Assembly: GCA_002105175.1 (NCBI GenBank)
Contig: MCGE01000026.1
Span: 62,001-126,000 of the forward strand
Direction of reading: 5' to 3'
DNA from: Absidia repens
Lineage: Eukaryota; Mucoromycota; Mucoromycetes; Mucorales; Cunninghamellaceae
DNA: 64,000 nucleotides
In this document: piece by piece, positions 35,430 through 47,886 of the stretch
Layout of the letters: every line of letters begins with the position of its first letter
How positions within the stretch are numbered: position 1 is the first letter of the stretch
Position numbers and translations under genes: made by a program
Notes under the pieces: model-generated
The model's database searches: none
What the model was told of the DNA's origin: nothing
What the model saw: the letters and a program-made list of their open reading frames with translations, nothing else

Positions 35430-37131
35430 ATGCGGTGCGATGTTCCAACTTATGCATTGGCCTCACTCTTCATGTTTGCATTTACATTTGCACTTACGCT
35501 TAGGTCCTTTCTAAAGTCTGACGTGATCAAATCGGTATCGGATTGTTATACTGCAGATCTGGATGGTGCCTTTGAAGGGCTAAGGTGGTTGGGACCTGAC
35601 TATTTATTTGGGTATTATCGGCAACAACCTCCTATTGTCTCTTGCAGCAATTACATTGGGGCTTTTATTACCTTTGTAGAATCTCAAAAGATGAGTCTTC
35701 TGGTAAGTGTACCCTTTTTGTATTATTGAACTTGACGAAAAAAACAAAGACCTTCTAACAACTAACCTGTCTTGACTTTGCTGTTGTCTCTCAATTTATT
35801 ATCATTAATATTAGTTCCATGTGAACATGCCTATTTGTTGTTCCATTCTTCTGGGTCGTGCGATTATCAAGTCTGTCTTTGGAGAACTTTGGTCAGTGGA
35901 GAGTCAGGTAAGAAGAAGAGACAAGGAAGAAGAGCATAGATAGGGTATGTTGTTTGTTGGTTTTTTCGTTAACATCGGTTTGTTTGTTTGTTTAGCACAT
36001 GTATGATCGCATGCTCAACTTCTTATTATTCAAGGTGATTTTTATTGGTGCAGTGATGGATCCTGTGTGGCGGCATATTTTACGACTCTCCATGTGGATT
36101 GGGATTCTTGGATTTTTACGGATTTTTAGCTTGCTTAGCAGGGACCGGTTTGATAATGTAAGAGAAACAGGATTCAAAAAAAAAAGTTGGTTTTTTAATT
36201 GGACAATGATGACTCACACTCTTATTGAAATATTAGCTTGCCACTGTTGCCTACACTCCTCCAAATGCATATTACAAAATCACGGGTCTACTTTGCGCAA
36301 TCTTTGTCACCAACATTTTCTGGTATTTCGGAAGCATGGTGTTGTTTCCAAGCTCGCTGACATTTTTGACCTTGGAGGTAGGTTTATAAAAGAGGTGGAG
36401 GTGGCATCTTTCATTGTTATACTTACTTTCATTTTCACTATCTTTCTAGTTCCTTCCTGTGGCTCTTGATACAGTTCAAGTCATCATCAAATATTTGGCT
36501 CATCTTATGGAACAATCTCGGGAAAATGGATTCGAAAACAAGTGGCTGATCAATTACTATACCGAAATCAGTGCGGATGTCTTAATTCTTGGGTGTACTC
36601 TACTTCAATATTTACAACTCATGGTAAAGACAACCCCGTCCTCTCCTTCTATGGAAGATGTAGTTGATGAGTTCTCACCACGCCTTTATTTTATATTTTA
36701 TATAGTGGATGCACGGGATCTCATTTGGACTGGTTGATATTGTATTGTTCCTCAATGTCCGAAGTGTGTTGAAGAACCTTCATAGCAAAATTTTGATTCA
36801 TCGGGAACGATGGAGGGCGATGTCATATGTACGTAGTCAATATGTGGATGCTACTGATCAAGAACTTGATGATTATGATGATGATTGTGCCATATGTCGG
36901 GATGAATTAAAAACAGCCAAGAAACTATCATGTGGCCATCTCTTCCATTTGTAAGTTTTTCATGTATAGTATAGGACCTGGGAAAGTGAAAAACATGACC
37001 AACTCACAGGGTACTATTTTGTCTTTTGTTTCCTATATAGACACTGTTTACACTCGTGGATTCAGCATCATGTATCAAAACCAACGTGTCCCACCTGTAG
37101 ACGATCTCTGTCCCCTCCCCAGATGAAATAG
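35430..37131 (+). CDS. AMFR: gp78/AMFR-type RING E3 ubiquitin ligase (ERAD)
   Basis: Exons 35430-35702, 35815-35907, 35996-36157, 36237-36377, 36450-36623, 36706-36950 and 37041-37131 join in frame to 392 aa. A multispanning N-terminal region includes a first helix at residues 8-28 and FHVNMPICCSILLGRAIIKS, then HMYDRMLNFLLFKVIFIGAV. It ends in a C3H2C3 RING: DDCAICRDELKTAKKLSCGH, LFHLHCLHSWIQ, CPTCRRSL. The segment before the RING (RAMSYVRSQYVDATDQEL) matches the AMFR/gp78 pattern better than Hrd1. It would ubiquitinate misfolded ER proteins. As read, it stops soon after the RING with no CUE domain. A one-base change in the C-run near 37111 would open a Pro/Gln-rich tail that splices to 37229-37329. 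Confidence 0.85.
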
Positions 37132-37926
37132 ATAGACAACCAGGTATGCTAAAATAAGTTTGGGCAGGCAAGTGTATCAACGATTATGATACATTATGTA
37201 CTTATATATTTCTAATTTCTATATATAGAGGCACCAACTCTTCCAGGCACCCTTCCACCATCCCCGTCATCTTGTCACCAACCAAGCATAATACATCACC
37301 AACAACAACAACAACAGGAACAGCAATAAACAACAAGAACAAAGGTGAAACTGTCCACAAACCCATTCTTCGCCTGGTGCGTTTGATAGTATATACCCTA
37401 CTCTTCTACCCTTTGAACATACTTCTACACCCATTCATTCGCTAGTATCACATTTATCTTCCCCTTTCCCATATACATTTGTAGTGTAGTTTATGTTATC
37501 GCACATTCATAATAAACCCTTTTTTCCCTTTTTTTTTTTTTTGATTCGCAAAATACCCCATTAACATGTAGCATTGTTTATTTCTATTTTTACGTTCATA
37601 AACAAATAAAATAATTATCAATTATCAACTTTTTTATTGCATATATGTAGACATGTATGTATATATATATATATATAAATGTGTGTGTTCGAGGTGGAAG
37701 AGGGGACTTAAAGAGAATACTATGTATGTGTGTATGTGTGTGTCATTGAATGAAATGGGTCTATAACTAAGTGTTTGATCTGATTTCTACAAAGAGCTGG
37801 AATGATTAGAATTTATAAAGGGGAGAATATCCGAATAGCTGGAGCCAAATCGAGGTGGTAATGGTGACTAAATTGTTGCATGAAGTGTGTGTGTGTGAGA
37901 GAGTATTTATGATCAGGGAAATACAC
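37132..37926. other. 3' region of gp78-like gene, then intergenic
   Basis: A good donor (37144) and acceptor (37228) lie downstream of the gp78-like stop, see findings. Beyond them are AATAAAC near 37511, TA and GT microsatellites (37650-37745, 37885-37900) and no further gene. Confidence 0.5.
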
Positions 37927-38527
37927 CTATTGGCCAGGAGGAGACATCTAAAAAGTAACAACACCCGTTGCATGAATAAAAGAGTAAAAGCATGTGTATC
38001 GTACTAGAAAAAAAAAAAAAAAAACCACTTACTTGCTGACTGAGTTCGGCAAAGCGAGTGCCCACACGTTCAGAGTGTTTCAAGAATTTATCAGCGCACT
38101 TGTTCACACAGGCTTCCTAAAAAAAAAAACAGGTGCAACAGCCATATCAGTATCTGAGAAGACATATCGAATTCAGCTCATTCCGTGTCTTTTGTTCCTT
38201 ACTTCTTTTCCAGTGATTGACTTTGTGGTAAAGTCATTGGCACAATCGTCAAAACAGCGTTGGACTAAACTACTATAGAGACGCAAAAAGTCCTTCATCT
38301 ATGTTTTAGAGTGAGGAAGAGGGATGGGAAAAAAGCATGTTAAACGTGATTGTTCGACGATTCCATTTTTGGCATCAAAATCATTCTATTGAAGCTGCTA
38401 GTTCAGTTTCCACTAAATCTTTTTTTTTTTTTTGAAGGGAGGGGGAGAGGCAAATATATACCTGCTTATGTTCAATCATGGCCGCAATTTGAGTTTGTTC
38501 AGCTTGGTTGAAACGAGAAAAGTCCAT
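37927..38527 (-). CDS. TIM9: Mitochondrial intermembrane-space chaperone Tim9
   Basis: Four exons (38527-38462, 38298-38203, 38116-38033, 37947-37927) join in frame to 88 aa, the usual Tim9 length. The sequence has the twin CX3C motif of small Tims: [11 protein letters not shown] and [11 protein letters not shown], with [13 protein letters not shown] after it. [13 protein letters not shown] in the first helix is diagnostic of Tim9. With Tim10 it forms the hexamer that escorts carrier precursors across the intermembrane space to TIM22. The last exon codes only six residues (MSPPGQ) before the stop and is supported by a T-rich acceptor. Confidence 0.93.
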
Positions 38528-38540
38528 TTTGTAATGATAT

Positions 38541-38574
<34 letters not shown>

Positions 38575-38859
38575 AAGTGAAAGCACCTTTAATTTTTCTG
38601 TAGTCACGGAGTACAACCTAACATGAGTTTCACACTCCGCCAAACGGTGGAATGCCTTGACATATAGATTTATCTCCCTAATCCATGCGACAAATAACAA
38701 TAGAAATTAACCAACTCCAAAAATCAGTGCCCCATGACATGAGGTAAAAGACTATGTTCGCGATTTTCGAGCAATCATACAGAATTGAGCGTATAGCAAC
38801 ACGTGATTTTTGGTTTGCGTTTGTGTTTATATAGTACTTGGAAAACTTCCCATCAGTTA
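38528..38859. other. Region between TIM9 and tRNA-Leu
   Basis: It holds an A-run of about 30 at 38541-38571, then AT-rich sequence with a CACGTG at about 38800, 60 bases upstream of the tRNA. No gene is seen. Confidence 0.5.
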
Positions 38860-38942
38860 AGGCAAGATGGCCGAGTTGGTCTAAGGCGTCACGTTAAGGC
38901 CGTGATCTCTTCGGAGGCGTGGGTTCAAATCCCACTCTTGTC
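38860..38942 (+). tRNA. tRNA-Leu (anticodon AAG), no intron
   Basis: It folds as a type II tRNA. Acceptor GGCAAGA pairs with TCTTGTC, and the D arm carries box A (TGGCCGAGTTGG). The anticodon stem is TCACG/CGTGA around the loop TTAAGGC with anticodon AAG, reading CUU. A long variable arm with a TTCG loop follows. The T arm GTGGG TTCAAAT CCCAC contains box B. The discriminator base is A. A TTTT run follows within about 10 bases as a pol III terminator. No intron is present between positions 37 and 38. Confidence 0.95.
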
Positions 38943-41708
38943 AATCTTTTGCCCAAAATCACCATTTTGCGGAGTTCATTGTGACATTCCTTTTTAATTT
39001 TGGTTGTTAGATCGTAACTGGAAATTCTTTTTGTAGGTTTTTAATTTTTTTCAGTGTGCGCATGAACTTTTTTGGATGAAGTTCAACCGATTGTAGCAAG
39101 TCAAAAAAAATCAGACTCAGCTGTCAAAAGTTTATAAGAAAGGTATTCCAAAAGTTGGAATAAAAGATAAACAACAAGTGTTGGTGGTTTAAAAAAAACC
39201 GTGATAATAAATTTATTGATAAAAATATATATAAAAAAAAAATTCATTTTCTTTTTTTTTTTTTTCTAGTATAGTATTTATACTGTTTTTTAAAAAGATT
39301 TCACTACTATTGAGTTTACATTAAAGCAGAACTCATTACTGGAGTTCTCACTATTGTATATACATTTTATCAAATACCGATATTCCATAGCACAATCAAT
39401 AGACATACACACGTCCCTTTCACTCTACATATGTGTACAGTGGATATGCATTAAAATAATGCACCGAGCACGACGGTTTGATCAAGTCGTCAAATACCCG
39501 ACCATTTGCCATTTTAGGGAAAATAAATTATGACGGCTTTGATCTATCATCATTAAATAATATGCGTTAGTAGGATATAATTCAACTGTATTTCAATTAT
39601 ATTTATCATTGAACTCTGAGCAATAAGATGGTTTGCAACCAATATGGTGCAGCTCAAAACACAATAAAGAATAAATTAACTCTCATGGAAATTCTGTGAA
39701 AAGAACCTTTTATATTGTTTTATAATAAAACCCTTTAACCACAGGATATGATAATCAAGGTGAGAAGTAACCTAGTTACGTGATCAGCCGTTGACTGTAA
39801 TAAAATCACTTGGGCGTTTAAAACAGGTTGGGTTTCGCAGACAAAAATGGCATTTTAAATCCCGCCCACGTGGATTTTATTTACTCCAGGTTTTTTTGTT
39901 TGTGGTCTCTCTCTTTCTTTTCATTTTCATTTTTTCATTTTCAATTTTTTCATTTTTTTTCATCATTCAACTCCTTTGATGTTATATTGGACTTAGATTA
40001 GCGTCAGGTCTAGTTTAGAAGGGTTTCCAGCTTAGGGATTACAAGATGCATGGGGAAACCCTTTCATTTTGGATTCAGGATTTGGGATCACCATTAGTTG
40101 GTTTTTAGGAGCCTTCATTGGCTTGGTTTAGTATTAGTTTGTCCATAGTTTGTATCTACATCTGAATAAAATATTTTTCTTTTTTTTTTAAATGATTTAT
40201 TATAATGAATAGTTAAGTGTCACATTAGTCTCTCGCATGTCATGTGCAATAGATCCCTTGTTTACTGCCATCACCACTTTTGACTGTGACGACAGTTGTT
40301 GTGTTTTCAATAACAAATATCCCTTTAGTCTTTATCATTAATTGTACAGAGTACCTTAGCTCCAATTTTATCTTAGCCTTTTTAGATTAGCGTTGAACAT
40401 TCATCGGTCATCCTCATGCTTTCTGTTATGGGTCCTTCTCGTAGTTTCCTTGTTACAATGACCTTTCTACTTTAGGTTTAATACACCACAATATGCTTCA
40501 ATAAAATATGACAATTAATCAACCATCTTCTGACGCATCGTATATTAAGCAATGTTGCTATTATAGTTGCTTTGTGAGTGAGCTACCAATACTTCCTCCC
40601 ACTGTATGTATATTCTCCCGTGCCCCGCTAACTGGTTGTCATTCTCAGTTCACATACTATTAAACGTAGTCATATTACTGCTTCACCAAACATATAAATA
40701 AATATAGGTCGTGCCATGTAGCTGCACTATAGAATGTTTTGCACTTACACATGATTATTTGCTCCCACACCACATAGGGCTTAGCGGCTTGTTAGCAGTT
40801 GCATGTCACTTACTTTGAAACGTAGCCCTGTTCGGTCACTATCAGTCATATCAAACAATTTAAGCCGTATCATCAGCGTATCTTTCATACTGTCTATATC
40901 CTGCTCTTTTTTTTTATTTTTATTTTTTTCTTTTTTACATGAGGTATACATACTAATAATAGTAAAAGAAGAAGTTTAAACTAAACCCTGTTAAGCCCAA
41001 GGACTCAAAATAGCGGGGAACTTTTGTCTACTTTCATCAAAAACTGCATTTCAACATCGCCCTTACTCCCTTGACCAGGAGATATATGTGAGATTGAATA
41101 TATAAAATTGCGGATTGCTGAATTGTACCATAGAAAGAAAAAACGACGGATCATCGTGACTCCTCATCAGAGCTATACAAATGATGAAATATACATTCCC
41201 ACTCTGCCCAATAATACATAGCGCCACTGCAGAACCTCTCTTTGCACTTGATTCCTCCATTTGGACACAAATATCAATAAAACAAAAATATTTATTTATT
41301 TTACTTTATTTGATGTTTAGATAAAACACAAAAGCCAAGAAAAAAAAAGTAACAAACAAACACCGGAATAAAAGAATCAAATGAAATGATACAAAAAAAA
41401 AAAAAAAAAGGTACTATGGTAGTGGACATAAAATAAAAAAAGAATGATATCAATCTTTGTTTTTGTTTTTTTTTTTTTTTGAAAAAAAATGAGTATGGTA
41501 ATAAAAAAACAATAAAAAAAGTAATAGTAATAATATGTATATAGAAAAAGGGAAACTAAAAAGATGTGTGAGGTGATAATAATAAAGAAGAAATAAAAAT
41601 ATAAGATCAACTAAAGGGAAAGAGAAGCAAAAAGGGAGGGATATACTATACTAGTTCACATTGACACACCAGAAGGGGATAGAGGGGAGCGGCAAACATA
41701 TACACCGC
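38943..41708. other. Large intergenic region holding repeat copy B
   Basis: It contains AT-rich sequence without coding signal, repeat copy B (about 39858-40910), and from 41290 to 41700 A-rich DNA that forms the 3' flank of the LisH/WD40 gene. No gene is supported. Confidence 0.6.
39858..40910 (+). repeat. Dispersed repeat family, copy B (reference copy)
   Basis: This is the best preserved long copy. It has AAATCCCGCCCACGTG at the left edge, TTTTATTTA about 10 bases later, and a C/T tract to 39960. Next comes TTGGACTTAGATTAGCGTC, a perfect-armed hairpin (40018-40028 with 40054-40065), CTTTCATTTTGGATTC, and CATCTGAATAAAATA at about 40160. Downstream blocks shared with copy A include TTAGTCTCTCGCATG...ATAGATCCC, CTTCAATAAAATATG and TAGCTGCACTATAGAATG. 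No ORF fits the conservation. The right edge is approximate. Confidence 0.85.
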
Positions 41709-44700
41709 TTACAGATTCCACAACGTGAGATTCTTTTCCTTGATATGACTAGCAGAAGCCACAATAGTTTGCCCATTGTTGTTGACACAGGCCAAGCCAG
41801 CCACCATGCCTAGCAGCTTAGCTGCGCGTTTTGGTTGTGATCCTTGGACACTGCATTGCCAAACATAAATAGATTCATAGCTGCCATAAACCACACGAAG
41901 CTTTTCAGCACCAGTGACCCCTCCTCCTTGATTTGTCGCTGAATCACCATCACCGGAAGTGGCTGTCGCCGCCGCACCACCATTTCCATTACCACTTGTC
42001 GGCATCACAAACGCACAAGCACCAATCTTATCCGTGGGAGCATACATATTGATCATTTTCCAATGTCCTGTTTCATACATCATCACTGCACTTTCCGAAG
42101 AAGCCACCAAATAATTGCCATCTATGGACCAATCCAAGCTAGAGATATTCTTTGCATTTTCTACATTAATGGTACGCACCGCAGTTGTGTCTGCACTTGT
42201 CGAGTTGTTCTTCGCGGCATCGATATTGATCACAAAGAGTTGATTACCAGCTGCACATGCGAGGATCTTGCCAAGACGGGGATGGAATCGTAATGGATTA
42301 GCAGCGAAAAGTGATTTGGATGCAGACTAATTTTCAGAATTTAAAAAACAGGGGGCACTTAGTACATAAAACGATTTTTTTTTTCTTTTTCACTAAAAAA
42401 AGGACTTACTATTTTCATTGTCTTTTCACTCTTTGATGAAGGAATATGCCACACATTGAGTTCACCTTCTGCATCCAAGGAGCATATGGTATTAGGTCGA
42501 TCGGGAGCGAAATCTACAGCCGTGATTTCCGCTTTGCAGTCAAACTTGGCGATTTGTTTCACATCATTTTGTCCATCCGTGATCGCTTGGCCCAGGTCCC
42601 ATACACGTAATGACTTGTCGTAAGAGCTTGTCACGAGCAGATTCCGTTGATCAGCACTCCAGCGAGCACATGTGATTTGAGACGTGTGACCCTCCAATGT
42701 CCATCGAACGCGCTTTTCTTGAATCGCCCAAATAAGCACTTTCCTGTCATGTCCAGCACTGGCGAGCCATTGACCATCGGGAGAGAACGCCACCGTCGAG
42801 ACTTTGTTGGTATGTCCGGTGAGTTCACTGATAAGAGAAAGGGACGTCGCATTATCTACACCACCAAGGGATGCACCGGCATCGCCACCAAATCCACCAC
42901 CCATACTGGCCAAGAAGCCACCACCAAACATTTCATTGTTATCGCTGCCCGTGAGTAAACTAGGATCGCCACCATCATCGCCGGCAGTGAAGATTTCACC
43001 AAAATCGCCTCCGTCACTCATCATAAATCGCTCCAAATCGAATGACATCATGTTGTTGTTATTGCTGTTGTTGGTGGTGTTATTGCTGCCGCCACCAGGT
43101 CCATTGTTCGCTACCATGCCACCGCCAGGCGTCCCTACTTGTTGTGCTTGTGCTGCTTGTGCTGCTGGAGACTGATCGCCTTCTACTATCCCTGGTGATT
43201 GCATGTCACCGCCTTGTGCTGAGTGATTCCATCCCATTCTTGCGGCCGCTGGTGGTATACCTTGCTGTGGTAATTGTTGAGGTGTTTGCTGTTGCTGTTG
43301 TGGCTGCTGAGATTTGTTCATATTTCGATTCATTTGCGGTGATTGGCTTGGTTTGGCGTCTTGGTTAAAAGGGGATTGTTGTTGTTGTTGCTGCTGCTGC
43401 TGTTGTTGTTGCTGTGAAAGCCGTTGTTGCATTGCCATGACAGGTGACGCTTGAGCTGATCCAGGAAGATTGTTGGTATTTTGTGGAGTCTGAGCTGCGT
43501 TCATAACGTGTGGCGAGCCCATGGCCATTTGGGGAGATTGATTTGCATCTTGAGGTGGTCCACCTCCACTAGCGTTATCGACATCAGGGTTCGGCCTTTG
43601 GCGTTTGGAAGGATGCTGTGCTGGCTGTTGCTGTTGTTGTGGTGGAGTCTGGCCATGTTGCTGTTGCTGACCGTATTGCTGACGTTGTTGATCGTGTTGT
43701 TGCTGTTGCATGATGTAGTGCATTTGTCGACGCTGATATAAAGCCAAACCAGCACGACTCTTTTCTTGGTCCTGTGGTGAGCCGGTGGGATTCATAGGTG
43801 CTGGAGGATTGATATTTCCCATGTTTGGGTTGTTGGGGGGAGTTTGACCGCCTTGTAACTGTTGCTGTTGCTGTTGCTGTTGCATCATCCGCCTTTGATT
43901 AAAGAGCATACGCTGTTGTTGTTGTTGTGCCAAAAACTGAATCAAATGGAATAAAAAAAGTACATTAGTTTGACATTTCTTTTCCTTCTAACTGATCCTT
44001 CTAACTGATCCCATTCCAGAATTCTTACCTGCTGTTGATGCTGCTGCTGCTGTTGAGGAGACATTCCAGCCATCTGACCGTTTTTCATCATTTGTTGTGC
44101 CAACATCATGTTCATAGCTAAGCAATTAGATCGAATAGATAAATAAATCAGTCAACAAAAGCACATATCGTAGTATATCCTCCCCGACCCCTCGCTCTTT
44201 CAGTCTATTTACCTTCACCACCACCACCACCACCAAACTGTCCCGCCATCATATTGGGGTTTTGCATATTGCCAGCCATTTGTTGACCAGGTCCTGCTGA
44301 GGCTGGTACACCGCCAGGGCCTATACTACCCGGTGGCCTTGGACCGTTTCCTATTTTCATATATACACGTCCATTAGTTCCTTCTGACCGAGAATGATCC
44401 ATTTTTCATATTGAATTCTTACCAGGTTGATTATTTGCCACGGGATGTTGACCAGGTTGACCAGGTTGACCCGGCTGACCAGGTTGACCAGGTTGATTCG
44501 GTTGCTGTGGCTGTTGTGGACCTACACCTTGTGGATGGTTTTGTGAGTTTGCCATAGCCTGAGAATTTTGTTGTGGACCAGCGCCTTGTTGAGATGGTAT
44601 AGGAGGCTGTCCAGGCTGATGTTGCTGCTGTGACGGAGGTTGAGATTGTGGTTGTTGCTGCGGTGTTTGGGGTTGTCCTTGTTGCATTTGTTGTTGATGT

Positions 44701-46335
44701 TGTTGATACATTTGCTGATTCATCATTACTTGTTGCTGCATTTGAAGTCTGGCCTGCGTTGGGTTATTAACTCCCATCATATTACTAGAAACAAAAAAAC
44801 GCCATTCAGCACAATAATATATAAATATATTTATATATATTCCTGTTCTTCTTCTGTTCACTACTTACGGGTTTCGCATCATTCCTGCTTGATTCATTTG
44901 CATAGTTTGTCTTCGAATTTGTAATTGCACGGTAGCCTAAGAAATCATGGTTTAATAACAGTGCATTTTGATTAATCTGTTTTTTTTTATTACCCTTTCG
45001 TCTGGTGTCAAAGACTGAGGATCACGGCCACCTAAACCAACGGCATTCATACTACTTGTAATAAGTGCATTGCTGGGATGACCCATATTTGGACGTTGAT
45101 TCATCATCATTTGTTGTTGAGCATTCATCGGCATTCCCTGAGCACTGACCATGGGGGAGTTCATCATACCATCAGGATGACCAGGCATGTTTTCATTCCC
45201 AACGGTATTATTTCCACCAGGTCGTTGCATTTGTTGTGGTGAAAAGGAGGGAGAAGGTGCACCCATTCTACCGGCGGGATGTTGTTGCGGCTGTTGTTGC
45301 TGTGGCAAAGAGGCTGGCATAGATTGAGGGGTGTTGATATTTCCGCCTGCAGGATTATTATTGTTGGGAGGAGCTATGCCACCACTATTAGGTAAAGAAG
45401 CGGTACTACTTGCTGGCGACGGTCGATGGTCCCGTGACTGCCCAGGTTGCTGTTGTTGAGGTTGCTGTTGTTGTTGGGAAGGTACGTGAGGAGGATGTGT
45501 AGAGTGAGGTTGTTGCTGCTGTGCTTGAAGTTGCTGTTGCTGCTGTTGTTGAGAATCTTGCTGTTGCCCATGAAGAGGATGTTGAAGTTGTGGTGATTGC
45601 GCCATACGTTGTACTTCAGAGGCTCTGCGTTGTTGCTGTTGTTGGACTGCTTGTTGCATACTAAAATTTCGTTGCTGCTGGAGCACCTCTTCTTTTCTAC
45701 TACGCAAGAGATCATGATACTAAGAGAAAAAGGTGTTTGTTAATATCCCAACAACCTCACCCCTTTTCTTTAGAGTAACTTACTTCATCGTGTATACCAG
45801 CTTCCTTGGTTGCTTGAGCATCCTTGTTTTTCGCATTGTAAACATCCCAAAAGACACCCCACCAATCAGCTAAAAATCCAGTCGTGATATCAATAGGAGG
45901 TGGTTGGTCAATAGACACATTGGCTTCAGTGGCAAAATGTCGAGCTGCCTGATGAAAGTTGTGTTTCTTGCAATAGTCGTAAATATATACATGTAGAAGT
46001 TCTGTGGCTCTTGCATCCACCACTGATCGACCCGGCGGCCTATATTGGGTTCATAAGTAAAGTGTTCGTTAGTATTTCCGTTTGACCCCCACCTCCTTTT
46101 TTTCACATAAACAAAGCTAAAAGCAAACACATAAAGGGTCTTCAAAGTAAAAGCGAATTCCTTATTGCCTTTGTTGCTATGTTCCAATCCCCACCTTACG
46201 TCAACAATACACATAACCACTCTTTTAACACTTTCTTGGTACTGCTCTTTATTTTTTCAACACACGTCATAAACCATCCACTTGCTATAAAACTTACCCA
46301 TCCCAGGTATTTCTCCTGACTTGTGGCTGCGCCAT
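41709..46335 (-). CDS. LisH / Gln-rich / WD40 transcriptional co-regulator (LEUNIG- and Flo8/Som1-like)
   Basis: Nine exons join in frame to 1273 aa: 46335-46298, 46039-45784, 45719-44994, 44936-44869, 44784-44423, 44350-44213, 44117-44029, 43936-42410 and 42326-41709. The N-terminus holds a LisH/LUFS region: ELLHVYIYDYCKKHNFHQAA, then DITTGFLADWWGVFWDVY. A very long Gln/Pro/Asn/Met/Gly-rich linker covers about residues 100-925. The C-terminus is a WD40 propeller: ELTGHTNKVSTVAFSPDG, then LASAGHDRKVLIW, LEGHTSQITCARW, and a last blade ending NLTLWNL. LUFS plus Q-rich plus WD40 is the plan of plant LEUNIG corepressors. Fungal Flo8/Som1 share only the LisH part. A nuclear role is inferred. Confidence 0.85.
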
Positions 46336-46433
46336 AGTTTGTTTTTGCTGATAAGTTAGTGTGGAAGAGGATAAAGAATGATAGTAATAAAAAGGACAAG
46401 CGAATAAAGATTAGTGGACGTGGATGAATTAAC

Positions 46434-46467
<34 letters not shown>

Positions 46468-47886
46468 AAAAAAAGTGAGGACAAAGCGAAAGAAAAAAGT
46501 CGGGATTGCTCGAAAGGAGGGGGAAATAAAAAAAAAGTGACGTGGGCTTTCAAACAAAAAGCGCCCACAAATCCCGCTTTGACATCCATTTTCTGTATAC
46601 CCCATACTTGACAAAATATTAAACCAGCCTTCCACTTGGAACAGGACCGATATGTCTTTCACGTAAGAAAGAAATCAAAATAAAGACAGGATGATAATAA
46701 TAATAATTATATAGCATACAAACTGTATTGACCAGTTCTATTATTAACCAGCGAGTAGCTTAGACCTTAGTCGGGCCCTTTATGAATATGCCATTAAGAA
46801 TGATGAGCTGAGGATGACCTGACTTGACTTTGTTTTACCATATGTACAGTTACTATGGGAATGAATAAATTTTGGAGCGTGGCAACACCTTGAAAGCTTT
46901 CCGGCTGCTGGCGCTGGTGTATAGTACAGGGATTTATTATTATTATTATTTTTTTTATGCGACCCCGAAACGACGAAACGAGCGGGGATGAATCGGTAGG
47001 TATGGCAAAGACGACGAAGAGGCCACCCAGCCGATATTGATCGCCCTTAACAAATACTGATCCGTCTACTTATATTGATGCTTTGTAGTCAACAGAATAA
47101 GGGTCTTCCCTTTTTTATACTATACTAGTGGGAAAAGCTGAATGATATGAAGAAATGGGCAAATAGTGGGCTGATTCGCAACATACAAGTAAGTTGGTTA
47201 CTCAAAAATTAAAATATTAAGGCATCGTCACTCTTTTATTTTGAATAACCTGTACTGCATTGGGATACATGTCTTTTATTTTTTTATAGGTATCAAATAT
47301 AAGTAAGCCTTCTATTACTCCTGCACTATGTATGGTCATTGGAGCTTCCTTAGTTTATATATCATTAGTAATATATATACCCTTCCATACACACTCTTTC
47401 CCTTAGTTTGATCCCCATTCCCCTCCCATACATTTTTTTTTTTATGAATCGACTTGATAAAATCAGGCATGGTGTTGAAATTATATTCGTATTGTTATGA
47501 AACAATTTTTTTTATTCATGTTACAGTAATTTGCGATACCATTACGACGTATGGCATAGGATATGTTGTATGTCCTGACTTTATCCCGGCAATATGTCCT
47601 ATTTCACCCTTTAATAAAACTGACAAATACATATTGCCCCGTAGCTCTGCCTAATCTTTACCCCACACACAAAGATCACTGCATACTGGCATTACATCGT
47701 ATCCATCAACCATTTCCTTTTTTCATCCCCTTCGAAGTACGAAGACAATTGCGTTTTATTAATATATATATATATATATATATAAAAGATAAGACGATGT
47801 AAAAGAGAGGGTATACAAGTAGCAATGATAATGATAAAACAATAAATTTGTGTATAATATATAATGTACACCTAAACAGCTACAAA
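46336..47886. other. Intergenic region
   Basis: It contains an A-run near 46437-46464 and the GC-richer patch GTGACGTGGGC...GCGCCCAC...AAATCCCGC at about 46536-46580, which resembles the head motif of the dispersed repeat. After that is AT-rich DNA with a TA microsatellite near 47762-47785. No gene is supported. Confidence 0.5.

Noticed and set aside
42647..43741. Plus-strand ORFs under the LisH/WD40 gene
   Set aside because: Leu/Cys-rich shadows of Gln codons. The minus-strand frame has clear domains and splice phase.
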